A DNA stretch of 64,000 nt from Planctomycetota bacterium (GCA_021800165.1 JAJYZF010000001.1:1-64000), one strand, 5' to 3'. Shown: positions 8,977-18,882, counted from the first letter of the stretch. Notes: generated by a model not told the origin, from the sequence alone. A program made the numbers and translations.

Positions 8977-10206
8977 TTAGGCGTTGGCTTTGGACAAATC
9001 GGGCGGCACTTCCGCCGCGGCAGACCCGCTGGCCGGAGGGTCTTGCGCCGGTGCCAGCGGGGCGTTGAAGCGCAGCCAACTGGAGCTTTCCGGGTCGTCC
9101 ATGGACAGGACCGTGTACTGGCAGCCGGGTGGAATCATATCCAGAAAATCCTGTTCGGAAGTTAAATTGACAATCATGTATTCCGCTCTGGTGCGCAGAA
9201 ATTCGGACTGCCCCGCGGGTTGTACCGTGGCGGCGGGGGAGACTTTGTCCAGATTCAGCAGGCCCAGCGTTTCCATCAGCGGATCGCGCTGGCCGCGGCC
9301 GGACCTGACAATGGTCGGGGTCATGTCTGCATACCCGGCCACGGATAATCCCACCGATAAATTGTCCATCAGGCCCGCGCAGATCAGCGCTGCGGCCAAC
9401 TCAATGGCGCGTTCGCACTGGGCCCGGCCATCGGTGAGCGTGCGCCAGGTTCGCAAGTCGAGCACCACAATCATGGTGGGCGGAGTATCAATGGTCATTT
9501 CCCGCACCACCATCTTGCCGGTGCGGGCTGTGCGCCGCCAGTGAATGGATCGGACGGAGTCGCCGGGATGATAATCACGCAGGCCGTAAAATTCGTCAAA
9601 GCCGCCGCGGGCCGAAGAAGTCACCGATCCACCGGCCGAGAAAGTGCGGGTTTGGGCCAGAAGTCGGCGGTTCAAAAGACCGATGCGCGGATAGACCACA
9701 ATGCGCTGGGGTGCCAGATAATGGATGGCCCGATTGACAAAGCCAAACGGAAAAGAGCAGCATATCCGCAATTCCCTTAGTTCCACCAACCCGCGGCCTT
9801 CCGGAACCAGGTGCGTCATCACCAAGGTGCTTTGCTGCGGGCCTAGATGCAGGCAATACCCCTCCGGTACGCGGCGCAGACGTCCGACCATGCGCGCTTC
9901 GGTCATACGGATTGCGCACGACGGCCACAATCGTTTGTGGTTGGTCAGCCGGTATTGCACGTCCGCCGCTTCGCCCACCACCGCATGGTCGCCGACCACC
10001 CGAACCACTTCCAGCTTTTTGAGCAGCACATTGCCCATGATGGCCGAAACCAAGATACTGCCGAGCACAATACCCAAGGCCCAGAAGAGCACATTGGTCT
10101 GGGAATTGACCGCCGCGATCAACACAAAAGCGGTTACGCCGGCGAAGACAAAGCCGATGGCGGTAAGCTCGTAATAAGTTTTACGGATTCGCAAGGAAAG
10201 TCCCAA
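8977..10206 (-). CDS. DUF58 domain-containing protein
   Basis: Two N-terminal TM segments; FDEFYGLRDYHPGDSVRSIHWRRTARTGKMVVREM signature; adjacent to MoxR ATPase. Confidence 0.93.
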   Translation of the reverse strand: MGLSLRIRKTYYELTAIGFVFAGVTAFVLIAAVNSQTNVLFWALGIVLGSILVSAIMGNVLLKKLEVVRVVGDHAVVGEAADVQYRLTNHKRLWPSCAIRMTEARMVGRLRRVPEGYCLHLGPQQSTLVMTHLVPEGRGLVELRELRICCSFPFGFVNRAIHYLAPQRIVVYPRIGLLNRRLLAQTRTFSAGGSVTSSARGGFDEFYGLRDYHPGDSVRSIHWRRTARTGKMVVREMTIDTPPTMIVVLDLRTWRTLTDGRAQCERAIELAAALICAGLMDNLSVGLSVAGYADMTPTIVRSGRGQRDPLMETLGLLNLDKVSPAATVQPAGQSEFLRTRAEYMIVNLTSEQDFLDMIPPGCQYTVLSMDDPESSSWLRFNAPLAPAQDPPASGSAAAEVPPDLSKANA

Positions 10207-10238
10207 TCACCAGATCGAACCGCACCGGCCGGTGCTGC

Positions 10239-11165
10239 TTACACCGGGCAGGGCACATTTTGAATAATCTCCTGGATGATGCGCGTGGCCGAGCTGACAT
10301 CGCCGTTGGCCATGTAGCTTTTGCTGATAACCCGATGCGCGCATACCGGTACGGCGAGCTGTTTGATGTCGTCGGGAATGACATAATCGCGCTGGTTCAC
10401 CATGGCCATGGCCTGCGATGCCTGCATCAGGGCCAAACTGCCCCGCGGCGAAATGCCGGTATGCAGAGCTTCGTGTTTGCGGGTTGCTTCCACAATATCC
10501 ATCATATATTCCAGCAGCAGCGGATCAATTTTGACCAGCGCGGATTGCCCCTGCAAGGCCCGCACTTCGTCCGCGGAGAGCACCGGATCCAGATGTTCCA
10601 GCAGCCGCCGGCCAGGCTGCTCGCGCAAAATCGCCAGTTCCTGATTGCGTTGCGGATAGCCCAGCTCAATGCGCAACAGGAAGCGGTCCAACTGATTTTC
10701 CGGCAGGAAGTACGTACCTTCAAACTCAAAGGGATTCTGGGTGGCCACCACCATAAAAGGCTGCGGCAACGGCATGGTCTGGCCATCCACGGAAATCGAA
10801 CCGTCGTTCATCGCTTCGAGCAAACTGCTTTGGGTGCGCGGGGTGGTGCGGTTGATTTCATCGGCCAGCACGATGTTGGCGAAAATAGGCCCGGGTTTGA
10901 AATCAAAAGCCTGTTTTTCCTGATTATAAATGGCCACGCCGACAATGTCCGCCGGCAGCAGGTCGGGGGTTAACTGAATGCGATTGAATTGACAACTGAT
11001 GCTGCGGGCCAAGGCCCGGGCCAAAACCGTTTTTCCCACCCCGGGAACATCTTCGATTAAAACGTGGCCGCGTCCGAGCAGGCCGACCATTAAATGATCA
11101 ATGGCTTCCTTTTTTCCGAAGAAGACCGATTCGATATTTCGCCGCAGCGGTTCAAGAGGATGCAT
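10239..11165 (-). CDS. MoxR-family AAA ATPase
   Basis: GHVLIEDVPGVGKTVLARALAR Walker A, VLADEINR Walker B, FMVVATQNPFEFEGTYFLPENQLDRF. Confidence 0.96.
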   Translation of the reverse strand: MHPLEPLRRNIESVFFGKKEAIDHLMVGLLGRGHVLIEDVPGVGKTVLARALARSISCQFNRIQLTPDLLPADIVGVAIYNQEKQAFDFKPGPIFANIVLADEINRTTPRTQSSLLEAMNDGSISVDGQTMPLPQPFMVVATQNPFEFEGTYFLPENQLDRFLLRIELGYPQRNQELAILREQPGRRLLEHLDPVLSADEVRALQGQSALVKIDPLLLEYMMDIVEATRKHEALHTGISPRGSLALMQASQAMAMVNQRDYVIPDDIKQLAVPVCAHRVISKSYMANGDVSSATRIIQEIIQNVPCPV

Positions 11166-11256
11166 GAGTAATCAAAGTCCGTTCACGTTGTATAACCACC
11201 GCCAATCCGGAGAAGGCCATTCTAATCGAATACCGGCTTGATGGGCAAGGATGGTG

Positions 11257-11440
11257 TTAGGGACCGGCCAAAAATAACTGCACACTTATCGGCTGGTTCT
11301 TTTGGCCGCTGGCGGCGTTGCTCGCTCCCTACAGACCCAGGGCCACGGTAGGCGCGCCCGTCGCGTCTTGCCGGCGGTAACAAAATCCAGACAAAGCTTC
11401 AGCGCCGTAAAATACGAATTTATTTTTGGCCGGTCCGTAA
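11257..11440. repeat. MITE-like / inverted-repeat bounded intergenic element
   Basis: GGACCGGCCAAAAATAA (11261-11277) and TTATTTTTGGCCGGTCC (11420-11436) are perfect 17-bp inverted repeats; flanking TTAG/GTAA extends them with one mismatch. Confidence 0.5.
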
Positions 11441-11458
11441 CCGTTGGCCTTGGTACGT

Positions 11459-12070
11459 TTATTTGTGCTCTGATGCAGGAGCCGCATTGTTACCCATACG
11501 GCTGAGCACCCACCTTTTCACTGCGTCGCGCTGGGAAGCTGTGGCCAGACCGGCAGATGTCGCGCTGGACCGAGCCGTTGCCTGGGCGGGTGGCGCGGCG
11601 GATGGCTCCGCCCCAGGGGTTGGAGTTGGCCGATGGTCGGCAACGGACCTGCTGGACTCTGCGGGACACGGTGGTGGAATGGTGGTGGTGGAGGTCGGCG
11701 AAGTGACCGGGGCGCTGGGCGGCCAGGGCCATTGAAAACAGACGCGAAAGAGTCGCTTGCCGGGAGGGATTACCGGATAAGACTGATGAATTTCGCTTAG
11801 CAGCTCCGAGAGTGTGGCAAAGCCATCGGCGATGGCGTCGTGCTGGGTCAAAGCATCCAGATGCGGCAATTCTTCAATGCCGGTAATTTTGAGCTTACCC
11901 AATCCGGGCGTGTAACTGATCTGGCCGACACGTACATGGGGCCGATCCCACAGGCGGATGGTCTGGCGTTTTTTGCCGGCGCGAACCAGGGCCACCAGAT
12001 GTTTTTTCAGCAGCAGCATAACATCAGGATAACCGCGGACCACCGAGGCGGTAAAGGGGTCCTTTACCAA
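11459..12070 (-). CDS. ASCH domain protein with low-complexity C-terminus
   Basis: MLLLKKHLVALVRAGKKRQTIRLWDRPHVRVGQISYTPGLGKLKITGIEEL resembles ASCH family; start could be TTG 12070 (overlaps purL stop) or ATG 12019. Confidence 0.7.
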   Translation of the reverse strand: MVKDPFTASVVRGYPDVMLLLKKHLVALVRAGKKRQTIRLWDRPHVRVGQISYTPGLGKLKITGIEELPHLDALTQHDAIADGFATLSELLSEIHQSYPVIPPGKRLFRVCFQWPWPPSAPVTSPTSTTTIPPPCPAESSRSVADHRPTPTPGAEPSAAPPAQATARSSATSAGLATASQRDAVKRWVLSRMGNNAAPASEHK

Positions 12071-15060
12071 TCCAGCGGCTTGAGCCAGGCCTGCTTGAAG
12101 GTATCGACCGGTTCATCCAGCAACGCCGGCCCGGCGATGGAACGTATTTTCAACTGCGGCGATTCGGTCAAGGTACCCAGGACCCCAAACGGATGGGGCC
12201 GTAAGCCTTTTACCACCGCATCCAGATGCTCTGGTCTTATCTCCAGCAGGTAGCGCGTGGCGGATTCGGAAAATAAAATGGCGTCATCGGTCAGCCCATC
12301 TTCACGCGGCACGCCCGCCAGATCCACCTGCGCCCCCAGCCCGCCGGCAAAAAGCATCTCGGCCATGGCCACGGCCAAGCCGCCCTCGGAAAGGTCGTGG
12401 GCACTGCGCACCAGCCCCTGGCGGATGAGCTTGGCCAGAGCCTGATGCAGGGCTGGAGCCACGGTTAAATCGACGCGCGGCACGCCCGCTCCGGTATGGC
12501 CGTGAATATGCCAGTACATCGAGCCGCCCAATTCACGGCGTGTTCGGCCCAGCAAAAGCAGCAGGTTTCCCGGTTCCTTGGCATCCATGGTCAAAGCCCG
12601 GTCCACAAACGGCAGCACGCTTACAGCGCTGATCAATAATGTATAGGGGATACAGATGCGTTCACCGCGGTCGGTGATAAATTCGTTGGAAAGAGAATCT
12701 TTGCCGGAAATAAACGGTGTGCCGAAGGCCTTGGCTCCGTCGTAACAGGCCTGACAGGCGCGCACCAAGGCCCCCAGGTGCATGGGATCGGTGCATTTGG
12801 GCCAGCAGAAATTATCCAGTAGCGCGGTGTGGGCGGGATCGCCACCCACGCAGACGATATTGCGGATGGCTTCATCCATGCTGTTGAGTGCCATCTGATA
12901 CGGATCGATTTCGCCAAAGCGCATCTGACAACCCACCGCCAGCGCGACCCCGCGCGGACTCTCGGGCAGCGGCTGAAGTACCGCCGCGTCGCCGGGGCCA
13001 TCGCCGCGGAGGCCCACCAGGGGTTTGATGACCGTGGCACCCTGCACTTCATGATCGTATTGGCGAATGATCCAGTGCTTGCTGGCAATGGTGGGATGAG
13101 AAAGCAGGCGCACCATGGTGGCTACGTAGTCCCGTGGTGGGGCCAGGGCCGGGTCGTGGAGCAGTGGCTGCTGCCAGCAGGCCTTACGCACGGGCGTGGG
13201 CAGGCCATCATGAATAAAGCTCATATCCAGCAGGCCAACTGAATTTCCCTGGTAGTAGAGCGAGAGTTTGCTGCTGCCGTCAAATTCACCGATGTCGGTG
13301 GCCTGAACATCTTCCGCGGCGGCCAAAGCCAATAGCGCAGGTACGTGCCGCGGCGGTACCGCCAGCACCATGCGCTCCTGGGCTTCGCTGATCCAGATTT
13401 CCGCGTAAGAAAGGCCCTGATATTTGAGCGGCACTCGTTCCAGATGTACGGTGGCACCGGTGTGCTGGCCCATTTCGCCCACGGCGCTGGAGAGTCCACC
13501 CGCGCCACAGTCGGTAATGGCACCGAACAACGGTCCGTCGGCATGGTCGCGGGCCTGCAAAATCACATCCAGCACTTTTTTTTCCGTGATGGCGTTGCCG
13601 ATCTGCACCGCATGGCTGAATTCATCGGCGTGGGTGTTGGTCAGCACATCGCTGGAAAAAGTGGCACCATGAATACCGTCGCGACCGGTCCGGCCGCCTA
13701 GGACGATAATATGGTCGCCGGGCTGGGCGGCACCTTTGGCGGAAAACTCCCGCGGCATAAGCCCCAGCGTGCCGCAAAACACCAGCGGATTGCCAATGTA
13801 ACGCTGATCGAAAAATACGGCTCCGTTGACGGTGGGAATGCCCATCCGATTGCCGTAATCGCGCACCCCGGCCACCACGCGCTGGGCGGTGCGGCGGGGG
13901 TGAATTACGCCGTGCGGCACTTCCCGCGGCGGCGTGGTGGGATGGGCAAAACAGAAAATATCGGTGCAGGCAATGGGTTTGGCTCCCAGGCCGGTGCCGA
14001 TGACATCGCGGATGCACCCGCCGATGCCGGTGGCGGCCCCGCCATAAGGCTCGATGGCGGACGGGCGGTTGTGGGTTTCCACTTTCATGCACAGGGCGAA
14101 ATCCTCATCCAAGGCAATAACCCCGGCGTTATCCTTGAAAACGCTAAGTGTCCAGGGGAGATTCAGTTCGCTGGTAGCCCGAAAAATGGTGGATTTCACC
14201 AGATTGTCAAAAACAGTTTTTTCCGCTCCACCCGTGTGATGGTCGTGCCCGTTGTGGGCCGCGTCGGGCGCGGGGTGATGGATAAATTCCACCCGGCTTT
14301 TGAGCGTTTTATGAACGCAGTGTTCGCTCCAGCTTTGGGCGATGGTTTCCAGTTCCACATCGGTGGGCGGGCGGTCCAGGGATACAAAATAATCGCGGAT
14401 GGCCTGCATTTCGGCCAGATCCAGAAATAGATGTCCCCGGCGCGAGAGGCTTAAGAGTTCCTGATCGGTAAGCCCCTGCACGGGCACCTCCAGCTTCGCA
14501 AATTGATAGGGCCGCGCGCCGGGAAATTCCGCCGGAAAAAACGGTGCCAGATGAATCTGTTCTATGCTGTCGTTAGCCAGTACCGCCAGGGCAATTTGGT
14601 TGAGCGCTTCCTCGCCCGGCGGCGGCGTGAGGGTGTAACGTCTTCCGGTGAGCACCTGCACGGGCGGGCTTTCCTGGGCGCTAGTGCGCGGCAGGCCCAG
14701 CATATCCGCAATGGCCATTTCCGCACTGGCGGCCACGGGATCCATCACCCCGGGCTTAAGATGAACTTCCACGCCTGCGCCCGGCGAATGAGCGCCGATA
14801 CCGATGACCGGGTTTTCCGTTACCGGATCGGCAAATAAATGGTGCGCCAGGTGTTCCAGGTTGGCGGGGGTCAAAACCGCCTCATCCCCCGCCAGCAGAT
14901 ACACGCGGGCGGTATGCACGCTGGTGATGGCAGGATTTTGGCCATTGGCATCCGTGGTATGGGCGGCGCGCTGAAGTTGCTGAATTTCCGCCAGGATGGC
15001 CGCACCAGCGGGATCGTTGGAAAGGTCTTTGGAATGCACTTCGATACGAAAAACAGGCAT
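12064..15060 (-). CDS. purL: phosphoribosylformylglycinamidine synthase, PurS-PurL fusion
   Basis: VETHNRPSAIEPYGGAATGIGGCIRDVIGTG, DRGERICIPYTL, SAHDLSEGGLAVAMAEM; N-terminus MPVFRIEVHSKD... PurS-like; ATG 15060 with RBS AAAGGAG. Confidence 0.95.
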   Translation of the reverse strand: MPVFRIEVHSKDLSNDPAGAAILAEIQQLQRAAHTTDANGQNPAITSVHTARVYLLAGDEAVLTPANLEHLAHHLFADPVTENPVIGIGAHSPGAGVEVHLKPGVMDPVAASAEMAIADMLGLPRTSAQESPPVQVLTGRRYTLTPPPGEEALNQIALAVLANDSIEQIHLAPFFPAEFPGARPYQFAKLEVPVQGLTDQELLSLSRRGHLFLDLAEMQAIRDYFVSLDRPPTDVELETIAQSWSEHCVHKTLKSRVEFIHHPAPDAAHNGHDHHTGGAEKTVFDNLVKSTIFRATSELNLPWTLSVFKDNAGVIALDEDFALCMKVETHNRPSAIEPYGGAATGIGGCIRDVIGTGLGAKPIACTDIFCFAHPTTPPREVPHGVIHPRRTAQRVVAGVRDYGNRMGIPTVNGAVFFDQRYIGNPLVFCGTLGLMPREFSAKGAAQPGDHIIVLGGRTGRDGIHGATFSSDVLTNTHADEFSHAVQIGNAITEKKVLDVILQARDHADGPLFGAITDCGAGGLSSAVGEMGQHTGATVHLERVPLKYQGLSYAEIWISEAQERMVLAVPPRHVPALLALAAAEDVQATDIGEFDGSSKLSLYYQGNSVGLLDMSFIHDGLPTPVRKACWQQPLLHDPALAPPRDYVATMVRLLSHPTIASKHWIIRQYDHEVQGATVIKPLVGLRGDGPGDAAVLQPLPESPRGVALAVGCQMRFGEIDPYQMALNSMDEAIRNIVCVGGDPAHTALLDNFCWPKCTDPMHLGALVRACQACYDGAKAFGTPFISGKDSLSNEFITDRGERICIPYTLLISAVSVLPFVDRALTMDAKEPGNLLLLLGRTRRELGGSMYWHIHGHTGAGVPRVDLTVAPALHQALAKLIRQGLVRSAHDLSEGGLAVAMAEMLFAGGLGAQVDLAGVPREDGLTDDAILFSESATRYLLEIRPEHLDAVVKGLRPHPFGVLGTLTESPQLKIRSIAGPALLDEPVDTFKQAWLKPLDW

Positions 15061-15189
15061 GAATCTCCTTTGGGAACAATGTGTGGTTCCACAGGCCAAG
15101 GCCACGGTTGGTCGCCGCATTGGCTGTGCGCCTATTATGCGCGAGATTGGCAATTTTCGCATGGGGCGGGGATCAATCCGCAAGCGCAG

Positions 15190-15226
15190 CAAAAAGGCGG
15201 GGCGCTGTGCAACAGCGGCCCCGCCT
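15190..15226 (-). terminator. Rho-independent terminator downstream of rplL
   Basis: AGGCGGGGC(195-203)/GCCCCGCCT(218-226) stem with inner GCTG/CAGC, followed on minus strand by TTTTT. Confidence 0.75.
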
Positions 15227-15274
15227 GATGTTTGCATGGATTAACGGAAAACAGGAAGTCGAACCTGCCAGTGG

Positions 15275-15676
15275 TTACTGGAGTTCGACAGTTGCGCCTT
15301 CGGCTTCCAGCTCTTTCTTGAGCTTTTCAGCCTCGGCCTTTTCCACGCCGGTCTTAACGGTCTTGGGAGCGGCCTCCACCAGGTCCTTGGCTTCCTTAAG
15401 CCCCAGGCTGGTGGCGGTACGCACGACCTTGATGACCTGAATTTTCTTTTCGCCGGCGTTCTTGAGAATCACATCAAATGTGGTTTTCTCGGCGGCCGCG
15501 GGTGCGGCTCCGGCAGCACCGGCTCCGGCGGCGGGTGCGGCCATCATCACACCACCGGCGGCGGCCTCAATACCGTGCTTTTCCTTCAGGTACTCGCTAA
15601 GCGCACGGGCTTGCAGCAGCGAGAGGGCGACGATTTTGTCGCCAAGTTCAACGATTTCAGCAGCGAATTCTGCCAT
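15275..15676 (-). CDS. rplL: 50S ribosomal protein L7/L12
   Basis: [70 protein letters not shown]. Confidence 0.98.
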   Translation of the reverse strand: MAEFAAEIVELGDKIVALSLLQARALSEYLKEKHGIEAAAGGVMMAAPAAGAGAAGAAPAAAEKTTFDVILKNAGEKKIQVIKVVRTATSLGLKEAKDLVEAAPKTVKTGVEKAEAEKLKKELEAEGATVELQ

Positions 15677-15799
15677 GGTAAAAACCTTTCCTTATCTGCT
15701 CGCGGCCATCAGCCAAGGCAACACGCCCCGTTTTAACTGCTCCAGGCAGGCTCATGACCAGCGAAAAACAAATCGCAACATTAAAATTCGGTCCGCTAT

Positions 15800-16336
15800 T
15801 TAAGCCGCGGCCGGGGCTTCCTTTTCCTTTTTCTCCGCCACCGCCTTGATCTGGCCGGCAATCTTGCGGCCCGGTCCGGCGAGTTGCCCGGCCAAGGTTC
15901 GCCCCGGCCCGGAAATCTGACTGGTGATCAACCCCAGAAGCTCGCGACGGTTGGGCATCTTGGCCAAGGCCTCGGTGGACTTTTTATCCAGCAATTTTCC
16001 TTCCACCAGCGAACCTTTGATGGTGAGTTTCTGGATATCCTTGGCCTGGGCGACTATTTCCTTGACCGTATCGACGATGGATTCGCCGCCGTAGATCAGG
16101 GCGTTGGTGCCGATCAGCAGACCGCTGGCCCCTTTAAGGCCGACATTGTCCAGGGCCTTGCTGCCAACCGTATTGGGGATAACGGTCATGCGAACCTGTT
16201 TGGCCCGCAATTTACTGCGCAGATGGTTGGTGTCGGTGGCGCTGATGCCGGCATAATCCACGATGACCACGCTATCTTGGCCGCGCAGACGTTTTTCCAA
16301 TTCGGCGGTGATCAGATTTTTTACACGTTTGCTCAT
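15800..16336 (-). CDS. rplJ: 50S ribosomal protein L10
   Basis: MSKRVKNLITAELEKRLRGQDSVVIVDYAGISATDTNHLRSKLRAKQVRMTVIPNTVGSKAL; followed by rplL. Confidence 0.95.
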   Translation of the reverse strand: MSKRVKNLITAELEKRLRGQDSVVIVDYAGISATDTNHLRSKLRAKQVRMTVIPNTVGSKALDNVGLKGASGLLIGTNALIYGGESIVDTVKEIVAQAKDIQKLTIKGSLVEGKLLDKKSTEALAKMPNRRELLGLITSQISGPGRTLAGQLAGPGRKIAGQIKAVAEKKEKEAPAAA

Positions 16337-16384
16337 GGTTTACCTCAAAGTAAGGCCCGCTACGGGCATGGTACCTTAGCCGAT

Positions 16385-17107
16385 TCAGGCTGGTTGTTCC
16401 GTGGTTTCCTCAACATTTAGATGGGCCACATCCAGGGGCAGACCCGGGCTCATGGTGCTGTGCAAAGTGACTTTGCGGACATATTGGCCTTTGGCGGTCG
16501 GGGGCTTGAGTCGGCGGATGGTGTTTAGAAACGCATGGACGTTCGCGGCCAGATCGGCGTCACTAAAGCTGACTTTGCCTACGGCTGCATGCACATTGCC
16601 GCCGGCATCATTACGAAATTCCACTTTGCCGGCGGTATATTCGCGGACGGCGGTGGCGACATCGGTGGTCACTGTTCCGGCCTTGGGGCTGGGCATTTTA
16701 CCCTGCGGGCCAAGTACTTTACCCAGGCGGCTGACCTTGGACATCAGGTCCGGCGTGGCAATGGCCACATCGAATTCCATCCAGCCGTCGTTGACTTTCT
16801 TAATAAGATCATCGGCTCCGGCATCAACGGCACCGGCGGCGGTGGCCGCAGCCACATTGTTGCCCTGCACAAAAGCGATAACGCGACGGGTTTTGCCGAT
16901 GCCTTTGGGCAGGCTGACCGAACCGCGAACCATTTGATCCGCCTGTTTGGGGTCGATGCCCAGATGCACGACAACATTCACCGTTTCGTCGAATTTGGTT
17001 TTCTTGAACTGCTTTAAGATCGGCAAGGCCTGTTCGACGGTCACCGGCTGCTTCGGCAGCAGTTTGGCATTTTCTTTGTAGCGCTTACCACGCAATTTTT
17101 GGGCCAT
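16385..17107 (-). CDS. rplA: 50S ribosomal protein L1
   Basis: GKRYKENAKLL...FDETVNVVVHLGIDPKQADQMVRGSVSLPKGIGKTRRV; KVSRLGKVLGPQGKMPSPKAGTVT; start ATG 17107 with RBS AGGAG. Confidence 0.97.
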   Translation of the reverse strand: MAQKLRGKRYKENAKLLPKQPVTVEQALPILKQFKKTKFDETVNVVVHLGIDPKQADQMVRGSVSLPKGIGKTRRVIAFVQGNNVAAATAAGAVDAGADDLIKKVNDGWMEFDVAIATPDLMSKVSRLGKVLGPQGKMPSPKAGTVTTDVATAVREYTAGKVEFRNDAGGNVHAAVGKVSFSDADLAANVHAFLNTIRRLKPPTAKGQYVRKVTLHSTMSPGLPLDVAHLNVEETTEQPA

Positions 17108-17551
17108 GATGCACTCCTGTATGCCGCCCGGCCAATTCATGCCAGCAGGGCACGAAACGGGGCCAGACACGGTTCTGTGCTTAAAAGGTTCAGCGGCAAC
17201 AACAACAGGCACGGGAGAAGCTCCCGCAAGATAGACTGCCGGAAAAATCCGACCATCGCACCGGAACGGTTGAAGGTGTTCCGATGCGGGCCACACGCTT
17301 CGCCAATGGGTTTGGCGGGCAAGTGGCAGCCCATTTCGCCTGACGCAAGCCGCGTCCTTAAAGCTCCCACTATTCTGGTCCGTGGTCCGACCGCCTCTCG
17401 GCGAGGCTGGCAAGTACAATAACCGCGGCCGGGGACGGTGTCAAGCCCACAATCTCACGCATCGCCCATCGCCGCAGGGTGCCAGGCAAGCCTTGTCCGC
17501 GGTACGAAAATGTCATAGATCGTATGACTGTGATTTTGGACCGAGGACCGC

Positions 17552-17998
17552 ATGAACAGCACGAAACAACCGGCGAAAAAGGCCCGGCGAATAAGCGCTG
17601 AAATTGCCCCCAAGGCGTACACAATGGTGGAGGAAATCTCCGCTATGACGGGCCAAAGCGTTTCCAGCGTGCTGCAACACTCCATCCAAAGTTATCACCA
17701 CGCCATGCCTGCCCGTCGGCGGGCACCGTGGAAGTTGCTGCGAGCGGTCGGACTGATCAACTCCGGTTCAGGCCATCGGCATTTGTCCGGCAACTACAAA
17801 CGCACGTTGTCGGCATCGCTGTTGCGCAAACATGGGGGCCGCAAAATACGGGATCGTTATGACCATTGCCGACACCGGCTTTTTTCTCCCGCAGAACCGA
17901 AAGGAATTCTTGCCGGGTCGCGATCATTTGTGAATTCCACCTCCAAACCGCAGATAAGCAAAATATACTTTGCTTATTTACGGCGTTTAGGAAGATAA
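17552..17998 (+). CDS. ribbon-helix-helix-like antitoxin-type protein (possibly with frame-disrupted tail)
   Basis: N-terminus RRISAEIAPKAYTMVEEISAMTGQSVSSVLQHSIQSYHH resembles RHH/VapB-type antitoxins; C-terminal third looks non-native. Confidence 0.45.
   Translation: MNSTKQPAKKARRISAEIAPKAYTMVEEISAMTGQSVSSVLQHSIQSYHHAMPARRRAPWKLLRAVGLINSGSGHRHLSGNYKRTLSASLLRKHGGRKIRDRYDHCRHRLFSPAEPKGILAGSRSFVNSTSKPQISKIYFAYLRRLGR
17859..17933 (+). pseudogene. possible PIN-domain toxin remnant (MTIADTGFFLPQNRKEFLPGRDHL*)
   Basis: Overlaps the end of the RHH ORF; MTIADTGFFL resembles PIN N-terminus (first acidic residue); only 24 codons. Confidence 0.25.
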
Positions 17999-18361
17999 GG
18001 GCTATTTCCGGGCGATTTTTCGCAGCCGTTGGGAGCGCGGCTGCGGCTCGCGCGACGGTTCCGGCTGTCCCGATTGTATCGGGATACCGCCGGCCCGAGG
18101 CCGGTATCGGGCGAGTCGGGGGTCGGGCGCGCGGGTGTGCCGTGGAATAACACCGCGACTGGAGGGCCTAGCCGGAGAATGCGCGGTGGGGCCTGTTGGG
18201 CAGTTGTTAGCGTGGCGGAACTTCCAAAGCCAAACTTGCCAGGGCAGCCGTTGGACCGGTATTATGCATACGCGGATGGCGAACACATCAACCTGGTCCG
18301 GCCTGCCAAGCGATCAGGGTCAGCCGAAGGGCCGCAGGCCATAAATTTGCTGGAGAAATGC

Positions 18362-18787
18362 ATGACTACATCGAAAAACGCCCGTGAACTGGGCAACGAA
18401 CTGGATTTGAAACTTGACGCGCAGGGCCTTTTTACCGTGGTTACCGTTGATGTCGATACCCATCAGGTATTGATGGTGGCGTTCATGAACCGTGAAGCGT
18501 TGAGCAAAACCATGGAAACGGGCAAGGCTACTTATTGGAGCCGTTCGCGGAACAAGTTCTGGGTGAAGGGGGAAGAAAGCGGCCACGTTCAGCAGGTGCA
18601 GGAAATTCTGGTGGATTGCGACCAGGATGCGCTGGTGCTGAAAGTTCGCCAGCAGGGCGTGGCCTGTCATAATGGTTATCGTTCCTGCTTTTATCGTCGG
18701 GTGTTGCCCACGGCCAATGGCGGCGGCAAAGCTTTGGAATTTATCGCCAAGCCGGAAATTGATCCCAAGGCCGTTTATCGGCACTAA
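18362..18787 (+). CDS. hisI: phosphoribosyl-AMP cyclohydrolase
   Basis: VLMVAFMNREALSKTMETGKATYWSRSRNKFWVKGEESGHVQQVQEILVDCDQDALVLKVRQQGVACHNGYRSCFYR. Confidence 0.97.
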   Translation: MTTSKNARELGNELDLKLDAQGLFTVVTVDVDTHQVLMVAFMNREALSKTMETGKATYWSRSRNKFWVKGEESGHVQQVQEILVDCDQDALVLKVRQQGVACHNGYRSCFYRRVLPTANGGGKALEFIAKPEIDPKAVYRH

Positions 18788-18882
18788 TGGGTGGGGGGCG
18801 GCTATTTGCCTTTCCGCTGGAACAATCCTACGATTTGCCGGTGGCCGCGATTTGGCGTGGCCCACCAGGCTGGAGGATTTTT

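Noticed and set aside
13711-14430. 239-aa plus-strand ORF
   Set aside because: Antisense to purL
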